NCBI GenBank assembly: GCA_903938205.1
Contig: CAJACJ010000039.1
Span: forward strand, 1 to 5,555
Direction of reading: 5' to 3'
Length of the DNA stretch: 5,555 bases
Source: an uncultured bacterium
Lineage (GTDB): Bacteria; Planctomycetota; Phycisphaerae; Phycisphaerales; SM1A02
Below are positions 1 to 5,508 of this stretch, piece after piece (the first letter of the stretch is position 1; every line of letters begins with the position of its first letter). A program made the position numbers and the translations under genes. The notes below the pieces were generated by a model, which was not told where the DNA came from, did no database searches, and saw only the letters and a program-made list of their open reading frames with translations.

Positions 1-6
1 CATTGG

Positions 7-25
7 GTGAACCGATTTGGTTCAC
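7..25. repeat. Small perfect inverted repeat at the left edge
   Basis: GTGAACC (7-13) and GGTTCAC (19-25) are exact reverse complements around a 5-nt loop. No T-run follows, so it is not itself an intrinsic terminator. It lies about 30 nt before the terminator at 56-85 and may be part of the 3' untranslated region of a gene that begins before the window. One reading frame has a TGA at 8-10 that could be the stop of that gene, but too little is visible to say. Confidence 0.4.
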
Positions 26-55
26 ATTCGGAGTTCGTATTTTGGGACTTTCAAT

Positions 56-85
56 ACCCGCTCAATCAAATGAGCGGGTTTTTTT
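56..85 (+). terminator. Strong rho-independent terminator of a gene upstream of the window
   Basis: A 9-bp perfect stem, ACCCGCTCA (56-64) with TGAGCGGGT (71-79), closes a 6-nt loop (ATCAAA) and runs straight into seven T residues (79-85). The T-run is on the + strand and there is no matching A-run on the other side, so it ends rightward transcription from a gene left of position 1. It also insulates the cold-shock gene, whose promoter must lie between here and the start codon. Confidence 0.88.
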
Positions 86-143
86 GGACTTATTTGGCCA
101 ATTTCTCGGGTTTCAGACCACATTTCCCATGCCACGCACATTC

Positions 144-169
144 CAAATGATTTCATTTGCCTATGAAAT
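144..169 (+). repeat. Two overlapping, mutually exclusive inverted repeats upstream of csp
   Basis: CAAATGA (144-150) pairs with TCATTTG (153-159). ATTTCAT (150-156) pairs with ATGAAAT (163-169). Both arm pairs are perfect 7-mers, and they share bases 150-156, so an RNA could form only one at a time. The first has only a 2-nt loop and is close to a palindrome, so it might instead be a protein-binding site in DNA. The second has a 6-nt loop (TTGCCT) and would fold more easily. Both are AT-rich and weak. Confidence 0.5.
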
Positions 170-326
170 GGCTCACAATTTTGATTTTTCATGCTCCTAT
201 AGCGAGGCTTACGCCAAACTCATCGAGAACCAATTACTTACGAATGTTTTTGAAATTTCCCTTGCACAAGTGCCAAAATGGACGCACAATGGCACTACGT
301 TAGGTTGGACTTTGTTACAACATCCT

Positions 327-330
327 GGAG
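327..330 (+). promoter_or_regulatory. Ribosome binding site of csp
   Basis: GGAG lies 9 nt before the ATG at 340. It supports that ATG as the start of the cold-shock gene. Confidence 0.75.
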
Positions 331-339
331 ATATTCAAC

Positions 340-600
340 ATGAGCAATGAAACCGAATTCGTCAATGTGCAAGGAACCGTAAAGTGGTTTGATCCACGCA
401 AGGGTTTTGGATTTGTTGTTGGTCCTCAAGGCGAAGATATTTTTGTTCACTTCTCTACCATTGAACAAGAAGCTGGCTTTCGCACATTGCGAGATGGTGA
501 AGCAGTAACCTACTCCGCCACAAAAGGTGCCAAGGGTTGGTCTGCCACGAAAGTGCAATCAAGCCGTGTTCCAACTGAAACTTCAACTCCGACCGCATAA
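340..600 (+). CDS. csp: Cold-shock domain protein (CspA family)
   Basis: The 86-residue protein is a single cold-shock domain, a five-stranded OB-fold that binds single-stranded RNA and DNA in the cytoplasm. Family members act as RNA chaperones that melt structure at low temperature and affect transcription antitermination and translation. Visible marks are the start of the fold GTVKWFDPRKGFGFV (12-26), RNP1 as KGFGFV (21-26), RNP2 as DIFVHF (33-38), the surface aromatics W16, F17, F23, F25, F35, H37 and F38, and the closing KGWSATKV (65-72). It is longer than the usual 65-75 residues because of an 8-residue N-terminal lead and a Thr/Pro-rich, probably disordered tail of about 14 residues. 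The ATG at 340 has a GGAG 9 nt upstream. The gene is flanked by terminators (56-85 and 670-701), so it looks monocistronic. The family is certain. Actual cold induction cannot be told from sequence, since many members are constitutive. Confidence 0.95.
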   Translation: MSNETEFVNVQGTVKWFDPRKGFGFVVGPQGEDIFVHFSTIEQEAGFRTLRDGEAVTYSATKGAKGWSATKVQSSRVPTETSTPTA

Positions 601-669
601 GTTGCAAATATGTGATTGGATTTGAAAGCAACACTTCTTTTTATTTTAGCATTTATATTTTAAATCTTG

Positions 670-708
670 AACGCCCGCCTTTCTTTCACAAGGCGGGCGT
701 TTCTATTT
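670..708 (+). terminator. Intrinsic terminator after csp
   Basis: A 12-bp perfect stem, AACGCCCGCCTT (670-681) with AAGGCGGGCGTT (690-701), closes an 8-nt loop (TCTTTCAC). The stem is very GC-rich but the T-tract after it is interrupted (TTTCTATTT, 700-708), so some read-through is plausible. It lies 70 nt after the csp stop and 38 nt before the histidine-kinase ATG. The 601-669 stretch before it is AT-rich and contains no gene. Confidence 0.85.
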
Positions 709-739
709 CACCTAGGTTTTATTTCGATCTTTGCATCTC

Positions 740-1600
740 ATGATGATTTCAATTCCATCAATTCTTATTGGTGCCGTGATAGGCGCAGTTCTAGCCGGCC
801 TTGCTGCGGCAGGTTCATTGCGCCGCCGCGCTGCCCGCGCGCTCGCCGCTGAACGACGTGCGCAATCCGCCGAAAGATTGGCGGAACTCGGAAGCATGAC
901 TAGCGGCTTGGCCCATGAAATTAAAAATCCACTTTCCACCCTCACCCTCAACGCGCAGTTACTGCGCGAAGAAGTGCTTGACTCGGAATTGCCAGAGCCG
1001 GTGCGCGCCACCGCTATCAAGCGCGCCGACGCGTTGGCCCGGGAGTCCAGTCGATTGAAAGATATTTTGAGTGATTTTCTGCGCTTCGCAGGCCGAATGA
1101 AACTTGATCCGCAGCCACGCGACTTGCGTGAGCTTGTGCAAGAGTTGGCGGATTTTTTCCACCCGCAAGCGGAGCGCGCGGGCGTACTCATGCGCATCGA
1201 CAATCCAGCCACCCCCGCAATATGCAATGTTGACTCAGGATTGTTGAAACAAGCCATTCTTAATTTAATAATCAACGCGGTTCAAGCCATGAGCCCCGAC
1301 GGCCAGGTTGCCGTGGGCGAAAGCCGTGGAGAATTACTGCTGCGCATTGAAGCTGTTCCAGCCGACAAATTGCACGAAAGTAGCTATCGAATTGATGTGA
1401 TTGATTCTGGACCAGGCATTGATGTCTCGCGTTTTGCGACCATCTTTCGTCCGTATGCCAGCACCAAGCCTGGCGGGAGCGGCCTTGGTCTTGCCACCAC
1501 GCGCCGCATTGTGGAAGAACATGGCGGTCGCATTGACGTCTTTAGTGACGCATCAAAAGGCACATGCTTTTCGCTTTTTCTGCCTACAAAATCACTCTAG
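740..1600 (+). CDS. Membrane-anchored sensor histidine kinase without a sensor domain
   Basis: The predicted protein has 286 residues. One hydrophobic segment (about 5-25) is followed by an Arg-rich stop (RRR, 28-30), then an Ala/Glu/Arg helix (31-50) that should form the coiled coil leading into HisKA. The H-box is GLAHEIKNPLSTL, with H59 as the phosphate acceptor. The HATPase_c domain has the N-box QAILNLIINAVQA (N175, N179), the G1 box DSGPGI (222-227), the F-box FRPYASTK (236-243) and the G2 box GSGLGLATTRRIVEEHGG (246-263). All catalytic boxes are intact, resembling NtrB/ZraS-type kinases. There is no periplasmic loop, PAS or GAF domain, so the input is unknown; it may be intramembrane or come from a partner. 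No response regulator lies in the window, so it is an orphan here. Tandem ATGs at 740 and 743 are the likely starts; a TTG at 731 in the same frame is possible. No Shine-Dalgarno site is evident. The 3' end overlaps top6A tail to tail by 9 bp. Confidence 0.9.
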   Translation: MMISIPSILIGAVIGAVLAGLAAAGSLRRRAARALAAERRAQSAERLAELGSMTSGLAHEIKNPLSTLTLNAQLLREEVLDSELPEPVRATAIKRADALARESSRLKDILSDFLRFAGRMKLDPQPRDLRELVQELADFFHPQAERAGVLMRIDNPATPAICNVDSGLLKQAILNLIINAVQAMSPDGQVAVGESRGELLLRIEAVPADKLHESSYRIDVIDSGPGIDVSRFATIFRPYASTKPGGSGLGLATTRRIVEEHGGRIDVFSDASKGTCFSLFLPTKSL

Positions 1601-2719
1601 CCAATCTTTTGCCTTCAAACGCTGCGGAACATATTCCTCTGTCACGTATGAAATGTCCTTGGTGATCAAGGACTCCACTTCCATCTTGAAACCGTTTGTC
1701 AGAAGACCTTCAATTTCTTTTTGCCAAGGCTTATGGCCCTGGAACCACGGATATGCGGCGATTTCCTTTGCACGTTTAATGTCGTTGTCATTCAGCGCAA
1801 TTTGAACATCATCGCTCAGGCCGCACGCCTTGTAATCCTTGGCGCGAATGCCCAGAAATTTGGCCTCAGGAATTGCAAGCCGCTGACTTTCAAACGCAAG
1901 AGAAATGGAGCCCTGCTTGATCACGCTGTAGATGTAATGCCCCCACGGATCACAATCAAGCAAGCAATACACCGGCAACTTTAATTCCTCATGCATGCGA
2001 CGAAGCAATCTGCGCACGCCACGCGGCGGCTGTCCACCACCTTCGGTCAAAATACAATTGTGCTTCTCCCAAAATCGATCCTCATTGAATCGACTCCACA
2101 CGGTATTTTTTTCAACGTGCAAAATAAACTTTGCTTCGCACTTCTTAAACTGGATCACGTCTGGTTCCACAATGCTGGGAATGGCGTAACCGCCTGAACC
2201 CATGCGGCGGCAATCAATCTCGTCGCCTGAATCCACCAAAGTGATATTGCCCACAATGCTGCCGGCTTTCTTGGCAAAAATGTGCAGTTCCTCACGCAAC
2301 GCGGTCAATGAAACTTCCAAATCCTCCAGAATTCCGTCTGACTCGGTCTGATCGAAAAACGTTTTTTCCTTGGTGCCAGCAACCGTGTGCAGGCCTTTAT
2401 AAAACATACCGCGCAAGCTCAACGTCTTGTCGGCCTCGATTAAATCTTTAATGGAACCCGAATGCAGAAGCGTCTGCATGAAAATTTTCGCTTGATTCAA
2501 ATTGAACAACTGGCGATCTTGCGTAGCGTTTCCCATTTCAAGAATGCCGCGCTTCTTGTTCCAAATTGTGTTGGAACGCGAACGCGTGGGGACACTCACA
2601 ATGGGTTCTTTACCGCTCAACGCCGCCTTGGTCACGGTTTCAGCCAGCACGTAAATCTTCTTCTGCGTGTTGACATCGCGGGCTTTGGTGGAAACTTGTT
2701 TGGTTATTTTTTTGGCCAT
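1592..2719 (-). CDS. top6A: DNA topoisomerase VI subunit A (Spo11-like, EC 5.6.2.2)
   Basis: Subunit A cuts both strands of DNA through a tyrosine and holds the 5' ends while another duplex passes. From the ATG at 2719 it has 375 residues, usual for the family. The winged-helix (5Y-CAP) part holds LSLRGMFYKG, where Y107 is the catalytic tyrosine by position; F106 stands before it where many homologues have Tyr-Tyr. The TOPRIM part has VEKNTVW (E203 as the acidic metal ligand), GGGQPPRGVRRLLRRM (about 227-242) and CLLDCDPWGHYI, with D255 and D257 forming the DxD metal site. MGSGGYAIPSI (173-183) is another family block. A TTG at 2734 would add five residues and overlap top6B by 4 bp, but the ATG at 2719 has GGAG 5 nt upstream and gives the common MAKK-type start. 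It follows top6B by 11 nt, so the two are surely co-transcribed. No frameshift or lost catalytic residue is visible. The last 9 bp overlap the convergent kinase gene. Confidence 0.96.
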   Translation of the reverse strand: MAKKITKQVSTKARDVNTQKKIYVLAETVTKAALSGKEPIVSVPTRSRSNTIWNKKRGILEMGNATQDRQLFNLNQAKIFMQTLLHSGSIKDLIEADKTLSLRGMFYKGLHTVAGTKEKTFFDQTESDGILEDLEVSLTALREELHIFAKKAGSIVGNITLVDSGDEIDCRRMGSGGYAIPSIVEPDVIQFKKCEAKFILHVEKNTVWSRFNEDRFWEKHNCILTEGGGQPPRGVRRLLRRMHEELKLPVYCLLDCDPWGHYIYSVIKQGSISLAFESQRLAIPEAKFLGIRAKDYKACGLSDDVQIALNDNDIKRAKEIAAYPWFQGHKPWQKEIEGLLTNGFKMEVESLITKDISYVTEEYVPQRLKAKDWLE

Positions 2720-2724
2720 AGGAA

Positions 2725-2728
2725 CTCC
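2725..2728 (-). promoter_or_regulatory. Ribosome binding site of top6A, deciding its start
   Basis: On the minus strand GGAG is followed by TTCCT and then ATG (2719-2717). It begins two bases after the top6B TGA (2733-2731), so ribosomes finishing top6B can re-initiate at once. It favours the ATG at 2719 over the TTG at 2734. Confidence 0.75.
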
Positions 2729-2730
2729 AT

Positions 2731-4869
2731 TCAATCCGCTTCAAAGAGCGTCGGGGAATCATCATCACGCTTGGATTTTTTAGACTTCACACTTGCGGTG
2801 TCGGAAGTCGTGGCGCGCTTCGTTTTTGTTTTCAAATTTGCAGTTTGAGATGGCTTTTTGCCTTCCAAATGAGAATCTTCCACCTCACTGCGGTCGCTTT
2901 GAGCCAGCGCAGGAATGGCATTAGCCACAACCAACACGCCCTCTTGATCGGATGGATCCTCGTTCTTCACCACTTTGCCATCCTCGTTCAACACTTGATC
3001 GGCTTGGCGAGTGCGTTGTTTGGCTTGCGCCAACAATGCGTCGTACACCTTGCGTGTATCCGCGCCATGAATGTGATGCAGGGACTTTGAAACTTCGCCG
3101 ATATAGCGTTCGAATACATCGCGACGTTCGCCTTCGCGACGCATCTTTAAGCGTTTGCGTAAATAACTTCCAAGTTTGCGCCCGCACTCCATGAGCGCCA
3201 ATTTCATCTCCTTGCGAATCTCGTCGTAGTCAGCGATCGCTTCTTTGGATTCGCTTGTGAATGGAACCCACACGCTTGCCATGTGAATTAAAATCACAAG
3301 TGGTCCCGTTGGTGTGCTGCCACGCGGCTGCGTCAAACCATAGTTTTTCCAGCCTGTTTCAGCCACGGCTTTGAAACTGGAACACGCGCTTTGCTGAAAC
3401 AAAAGCGGAACGCGATTGGCGAATCGAATCACGCGGCTTGATTCTTCTGTTGGCAACTCACCACCGAATGCAATAGCCGCCTCAATTTGAAATGGACGTC
3501 CGCGATAAATTTCTGGCTCGCGGCTGCTGGCTGCGTAAAATTCCGCGCGCACGCCCTTGAGCATTCCAGCTAGCAATTGACGCACGCCAATGGGCGCCAA
3601 ACAATCAACCGGTGGCGGACCCAATTTGGCTTCTTGAAATGCCGCGAATAATTTTTCGGCTTGCTGCGGCTCAACATCACCCGCGCGCGTACGACTAGTC
3701 GCACCTGCGGCTTCGCACAATGCTCCAGCGGTGCTTGCGGACACGCGGCAAAATTGATCTTGCAGAAATTTGTACAACGAGCCCTTCTCCGCGGCCTCAT
3801 ACTCCTTCAACATTTGAAGCAGCGTGCCCAACTCCACACCCTTGGGATGTGGCTGAATTTCCCTAGTTTCCGGCGGTAATTCATTGACCGCGCGTGGAAA
3901 CATAATTACGCCATGGTGCTCGGAAGTGACTTCAACTTTGACCTCGCCTGCGTCTACAGCCGTTGCCGCGGTGCCCGCTGGAAGAAGCTCCTCATCATCC
4001 GCGCCACTCTCACGCGACGGCGGAACGTAGGTAATGCGCGCGTGCGGATTGGCGATTCCGGTGAGTTCCAAAAACTCATCAACGGAACCACGACCTTTTT
4101 GATAGCGACCTTCGAGTTCAATGGAAACACTTGTTCCAGTAGGAAATATTTTTGGACTTAAAAATCCGTCATTTGCAGCCAGCGAGCGCGAGCCCGCCGT
4201 CACATCTCGCAACTTCGCTGGCGGAAAATCTTTGGTCTCCGCATCGGCCGTCACCTCGGCGCGATTTGTTTTTGTATTCATGGCCAACTCAATGCGGTGC
4301 GCAGCGTCGCTTGAGCGAATCTTGGTGACAATTTGCATGGGCTTTCCAGTGGTGATTAATCCATACATGCCTGCCGCGCTAATGCCAATGCCCTGCTGCC
4401 CGCGGCTCATCTTCAAGCGATGAAACTTTGATCCGTACAAAAGGCGCCCGAAAATATTCTCGATTTGCTTGCGCACAATTCCTGGACCATTGTCCACAAC
4501 AGTGATTCGGTAGCGTGAACTCTTGGAAGTCGCTGGACGATCAGGCTGCAAGTCCTCAATGATCACCGCGAGTTCGGGAAGAATTCCACCTTCTTCGCAG
4601 GCGTCCAAACTATTGTCAACCGCCTCTTTGACCGTGGTCAACAACGCCTTGCGCGGATTATCAAAGCCCAGCAAGTGACGGTTCTTGGCGAAAAATTCAC
4701 TGACGGAAATATCGCGCTGACGCGATCCCATTTCCTCCGCTGTGGCTCCGCGGCTCTTGCCTTTACGTGGCGAGGCGCCATCACTCGATTCATCAACGCT
4801 ATTTTTTGCGCGTGATTGACCTGACTTGGGTTGTTTTTTACTCATCAATGCGGCGTCCTTGCCAACCAT
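2731..4869 (-). CDS. top6B: DNA topoisomerase VI subunit B (GHKL ATPase, EC 5.6.2.2)
   Basis: Subunit B dimerises on ATP and drives strand passage by subunit A. The 712-residue protein begins with a Lys/Ser-rich tail (1-42). The Bergerat ATPase fold follows: QRDISVSEFFAKNRHLLGFD (51-70); the N-box KEAVDNSLDACEEGGI, with E82 as catalytic base and N86 as Mg ligand; VVDNGPGI, with D126 contacting adenine; the ATP lid SRGQQGIGISAAGMYG (155-170). An acidic, Ala-rich linker (about 286-315) leads to the H2TH region (about 338-428, with HPKGVELGTLLQMLKE and CLAPIG). The transducer (about 440-575) has FANRVPLLFQQSAC and GWKNYGL, where K508 is the switch lysine. About 135 further residues end in a Lys-rich tail (671-703), longer than in many archaeal B subunits of 530-630 residues. 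The ATG at 4869 has AGGAG 5 nt upstream; an in-frame ATG at 4845 is less well placed. It is first in the top6BA operon, the same order as in many archaea. Confidence 0.97.
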   Translation of the reverse strand: MVGKDAALMSKKQPKSGQSRAKNSVDESSDGASPRKGKSRGATAEEMGSRQRDISVSEFFAKNRHLLGFDNPRKALLTTVKEAVDNSLDACEEGGILPELAVIIEDLQPDRPATSKSSRYRITVVDNGPGIVRKQIENIFGRLLYGSKFHRLKMSRGQQGIGISAAGMYGLITTGKPMQIVTKIRSSDAAHRIELAMNTKTNRAEVTADAETKDFPPAKLRDVTAGSRSLAANDGFLSPKIFPTGTSVSIELEGRYQKGRGSVDEFLELTGIANPHARITYVPPSRESGADDEELLPAGTAATAVDAGEVKVEVTSEHHGVIMFPRAVNELPPETREIQPHPKGVELGTLLQMLKEYEAAEKGSLYKFLQDQFCRVSASTAGALCEAAGATSRTRAGDVEPQQAEKLFAAFQEAKLGPPPVDCLAPIGVRQLLAGMLKGVRAEFYAASSREPEIYRGRPFQIEAAIAFGGELPTEESSRVIRFANRVPLLFQQSACSSFKAVAETGWKNYGLTQPRGSTPTGPLVILIHMASVWVPFTSESKEAIADYDEIRKEMKLALMECGRKLGSYLRKRLKMRREGERRDVFERYIGEVSKSLHHIHGADTRKVYDALLAQAKQRTRQADQVLNEDGKVVKNEDPSDQEGVLVVANAIPALAQSDRSEVEDSHLEGKKPSQTANLKTKTKRATTSDTASVKSKKSKRDDDSPTLFEAD

Positions 4870-4874
4870 GCTGA

Positions 4875-4879
4875 CTCCT
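4875..4879 (-). promoter_or_regulatory. Ribosome binding site of top6B
   Basis: AGGAG on the minus strand stands 5 nt before the ATG at 4869. It supports this start over the ATG at 4845, which has only a distant AAGGA about 10 nt away. Confidence 0.75.
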
Positions 4880-4964
4880 ATTCACTATTCCTACGAAAGG
4901 GCGAAAGTACCGCTTCTTCGGCTCGCTTGGGCAATCCTCAACGCATTTTCTTTGAAATCACGCT

Positions 4965-4992
4965 TTGGAAACTCCTTCAAGTCGAATATTTT
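4965..4992 (+). promoter_or_regulatory. Possible sigma-70-type promoter of ndk
   Basis: TTGGAA and TATTTT are separated by 16 nt and lie about 45 nt upstream of the ndk ATG. Each box matches the E. coli consensus at four of six positions. In an AT-rich intergenic region such a pair can occur by chance, and promoter consensus in this lineage may differ. Confidence 0.3.
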
Positions 4993-5026
4993 CGTTACCA
5001 TTTGTTCCCCAACAACCTCAACTACA

Positions 5027-5031
5027 AAGGA
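5027..5031 (+). promoter_or_regulatory. Ribosome binding site of ndk, deciding its start
   Basis: AAGGA lies 6 nt before the ATG at 5038. It fixes the start there; the same frame stays open back to 4831, but that extension overlaps top6B and adds residues with no place in the family. Confidence 0.8.
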
Positions 5032-5037
5032 AATCTC

Positions 5038-5508
5038 ATGGAAACAACACTGATCATTCTCAAGCCAGACGCCGTGCAACGCAATCTCATGGGCCGAATC
5101 TTGACCCGCTTTGAGGACAAGGGCCTGCAAATTGTGGGCTGCAAACTGATGCGTATTTCGCAGGAACTTGCCGCTGAACACTACAAAGACCATGCTTCCA
5201 AACCTTTTTACCCTGGCCTTGTTCGCTTCATGACTGGCAACCCAGTCTTGACCATGGCCGTGCGCGGAATTGGCGCGATCACCATTTGCCGCGCCATGAT
5301 GGGCGCCACATTTGGCAGCAAAGCCGCCGCTGGAACTATTCGCGGCGACTTTGGAGTCTCAAATAGTTACAACCTAATTCATGGTTCTGACAGCCCAGAA
5401 GCCGCGACCCGTGAACTGGGTCTATTTTTTAAGGCCGGCGAAATTCTTGAATACACGCGAGTCGGCGACAGCTATGTCTACGATTCAACGGGTAGCAAGC
5501 CAGAGTAA
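5038..5508 (+). CDS. ndk: Nucleoside diphosphate kinase (EC 2.7.4.6)
   Basis: NDK moves the gamma phosphate from ATP to nucleoside diphosphates through a phosphohistidine, balancing NTP and dNTP pools in the cytoplasm. The protein has 156 residues, slightly more than the usual 135-152, the excess being a short C-terminal tail. It starts METTLIILKPDAV as the family does. The active-site residues line up with the human enzyme at a constant offset of three: K9, Y49, F57, R85, T91, R102, N112, the catalytic H115 in NLIHGSDSP, and E126. The loop between T91 and R102 is atypical: TFGSKAAAGT replaces the common TNPxxxxPGT, though its length is unchanged, and Y111 stands where many have Arg. I recall similar loops in planctomycete NDKs. 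The ATG at 5038 has AAGGA 6 nt upstream. The gene is divergent from top6B across 168 bp. No terminator is seen in the 47 bases that follow. Confidence 0.97.
   Translation: METTLIILKPDAVQRNLMGRILTRFEDKGLQIVGCKLMRISQELAAEHYKDHASKPFYPGLVRFMTGNPVLTMAVRGIGAITICRAMMGATFGSKAAAGTIRGDFGVSNSYNLIHGSDSPEAATRELGLFFKAGEILEYTRVGDSYVYDSTGSKPE

Larger units (their letters stand above)
86..339 (+). promoter_or_regulatory. Non-coding leader/promoter region of the cold-shock gene
   Basis: These 254 bases lie between a strong terminator and the csp start codon and are AT-rich compared with the coding regions. An open frame crosses them, but it also runs through the terminator and the csp RBS and resembles nothing I know, so I treat the stretch as non-coding. 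It must hold the csp promoter. I see no convincing consensus -35/-10 pair; the best is TTGCAC (262-267) with CACAAT (285-290) at 17-nt spacing, which is weak. Two overlapping inverted repeats lie at 144-169. Long structured leaders are well known for cspA-type genes (established knowledge). Whether this one is transcribed is not visible. Confidence 0.55.
4870..5037. promoter_or_regulatory. Divergent intergenic region between top6B and ndk
   Basis: These 168 bases must supply promoters for both the leftward top6BA operon and the rightward ndk gene. No further gene is visible; the open frame that extends ndk leftwards to 4831 overlaps top6B antisense and lacks a homologous product. For ndk a possible promoter is TTGGAA (4965-4970) and TATTTT (4987-4992) with 16-nt spacing, four of six matches in each box. 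For top6B I see no convincing pair. Confidence 0.45.

Noticed and set aside
181..203. TTGATT (181-186) and TATAGC (198-203) as the csp promoter
   Set aside because: The spacing is only 11 nt, too short for a standard -35/-10 pair.
3..350. 115-codon open frame on the + strand before csp
   Set aside because: It reads through the strong terminator at 56-85 and the csp RBS, overlaps the csp start, is Phe-rich as expected from AT-rich non-coding DNA, and matches no family I know. A short lineage-specific gene starting inside it cannot be fully excluded.
622..659. Promoter-like words TTGAAA (622-627) and TATATT (654-659) upstream of the kinase
   Set aside because: The gap of 26 nt is too long for a sigma-70-type promoter, and a transcript starting there would run at once into the 670-701 hairpin.
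712..1275. 187-codon open frame on the - strand opposite the kinase
   Set aside because: It is antisense to well-conserved HisKA/HATPase coding sequence; its Ser/Arg/Ala-rich product is typical of a shadow frame in GC-richer DNA.
2720..2734. TTG at 2734 as the top6A start, giving a 4-bp overlap with top6B
   Set aside because: The ATG at 2719 has GGAG at ideal spacing and gives a sensible N-terminus; the TTG lacks a comparable site.
4831..5037. N-terminal extension of ndk to an upstream start
   Set aside because: The extension overlaps top6B on the other strand, has no resemblance to NDK, and the ATG at 5038 has a good RBS and the canonical family N-terminus.
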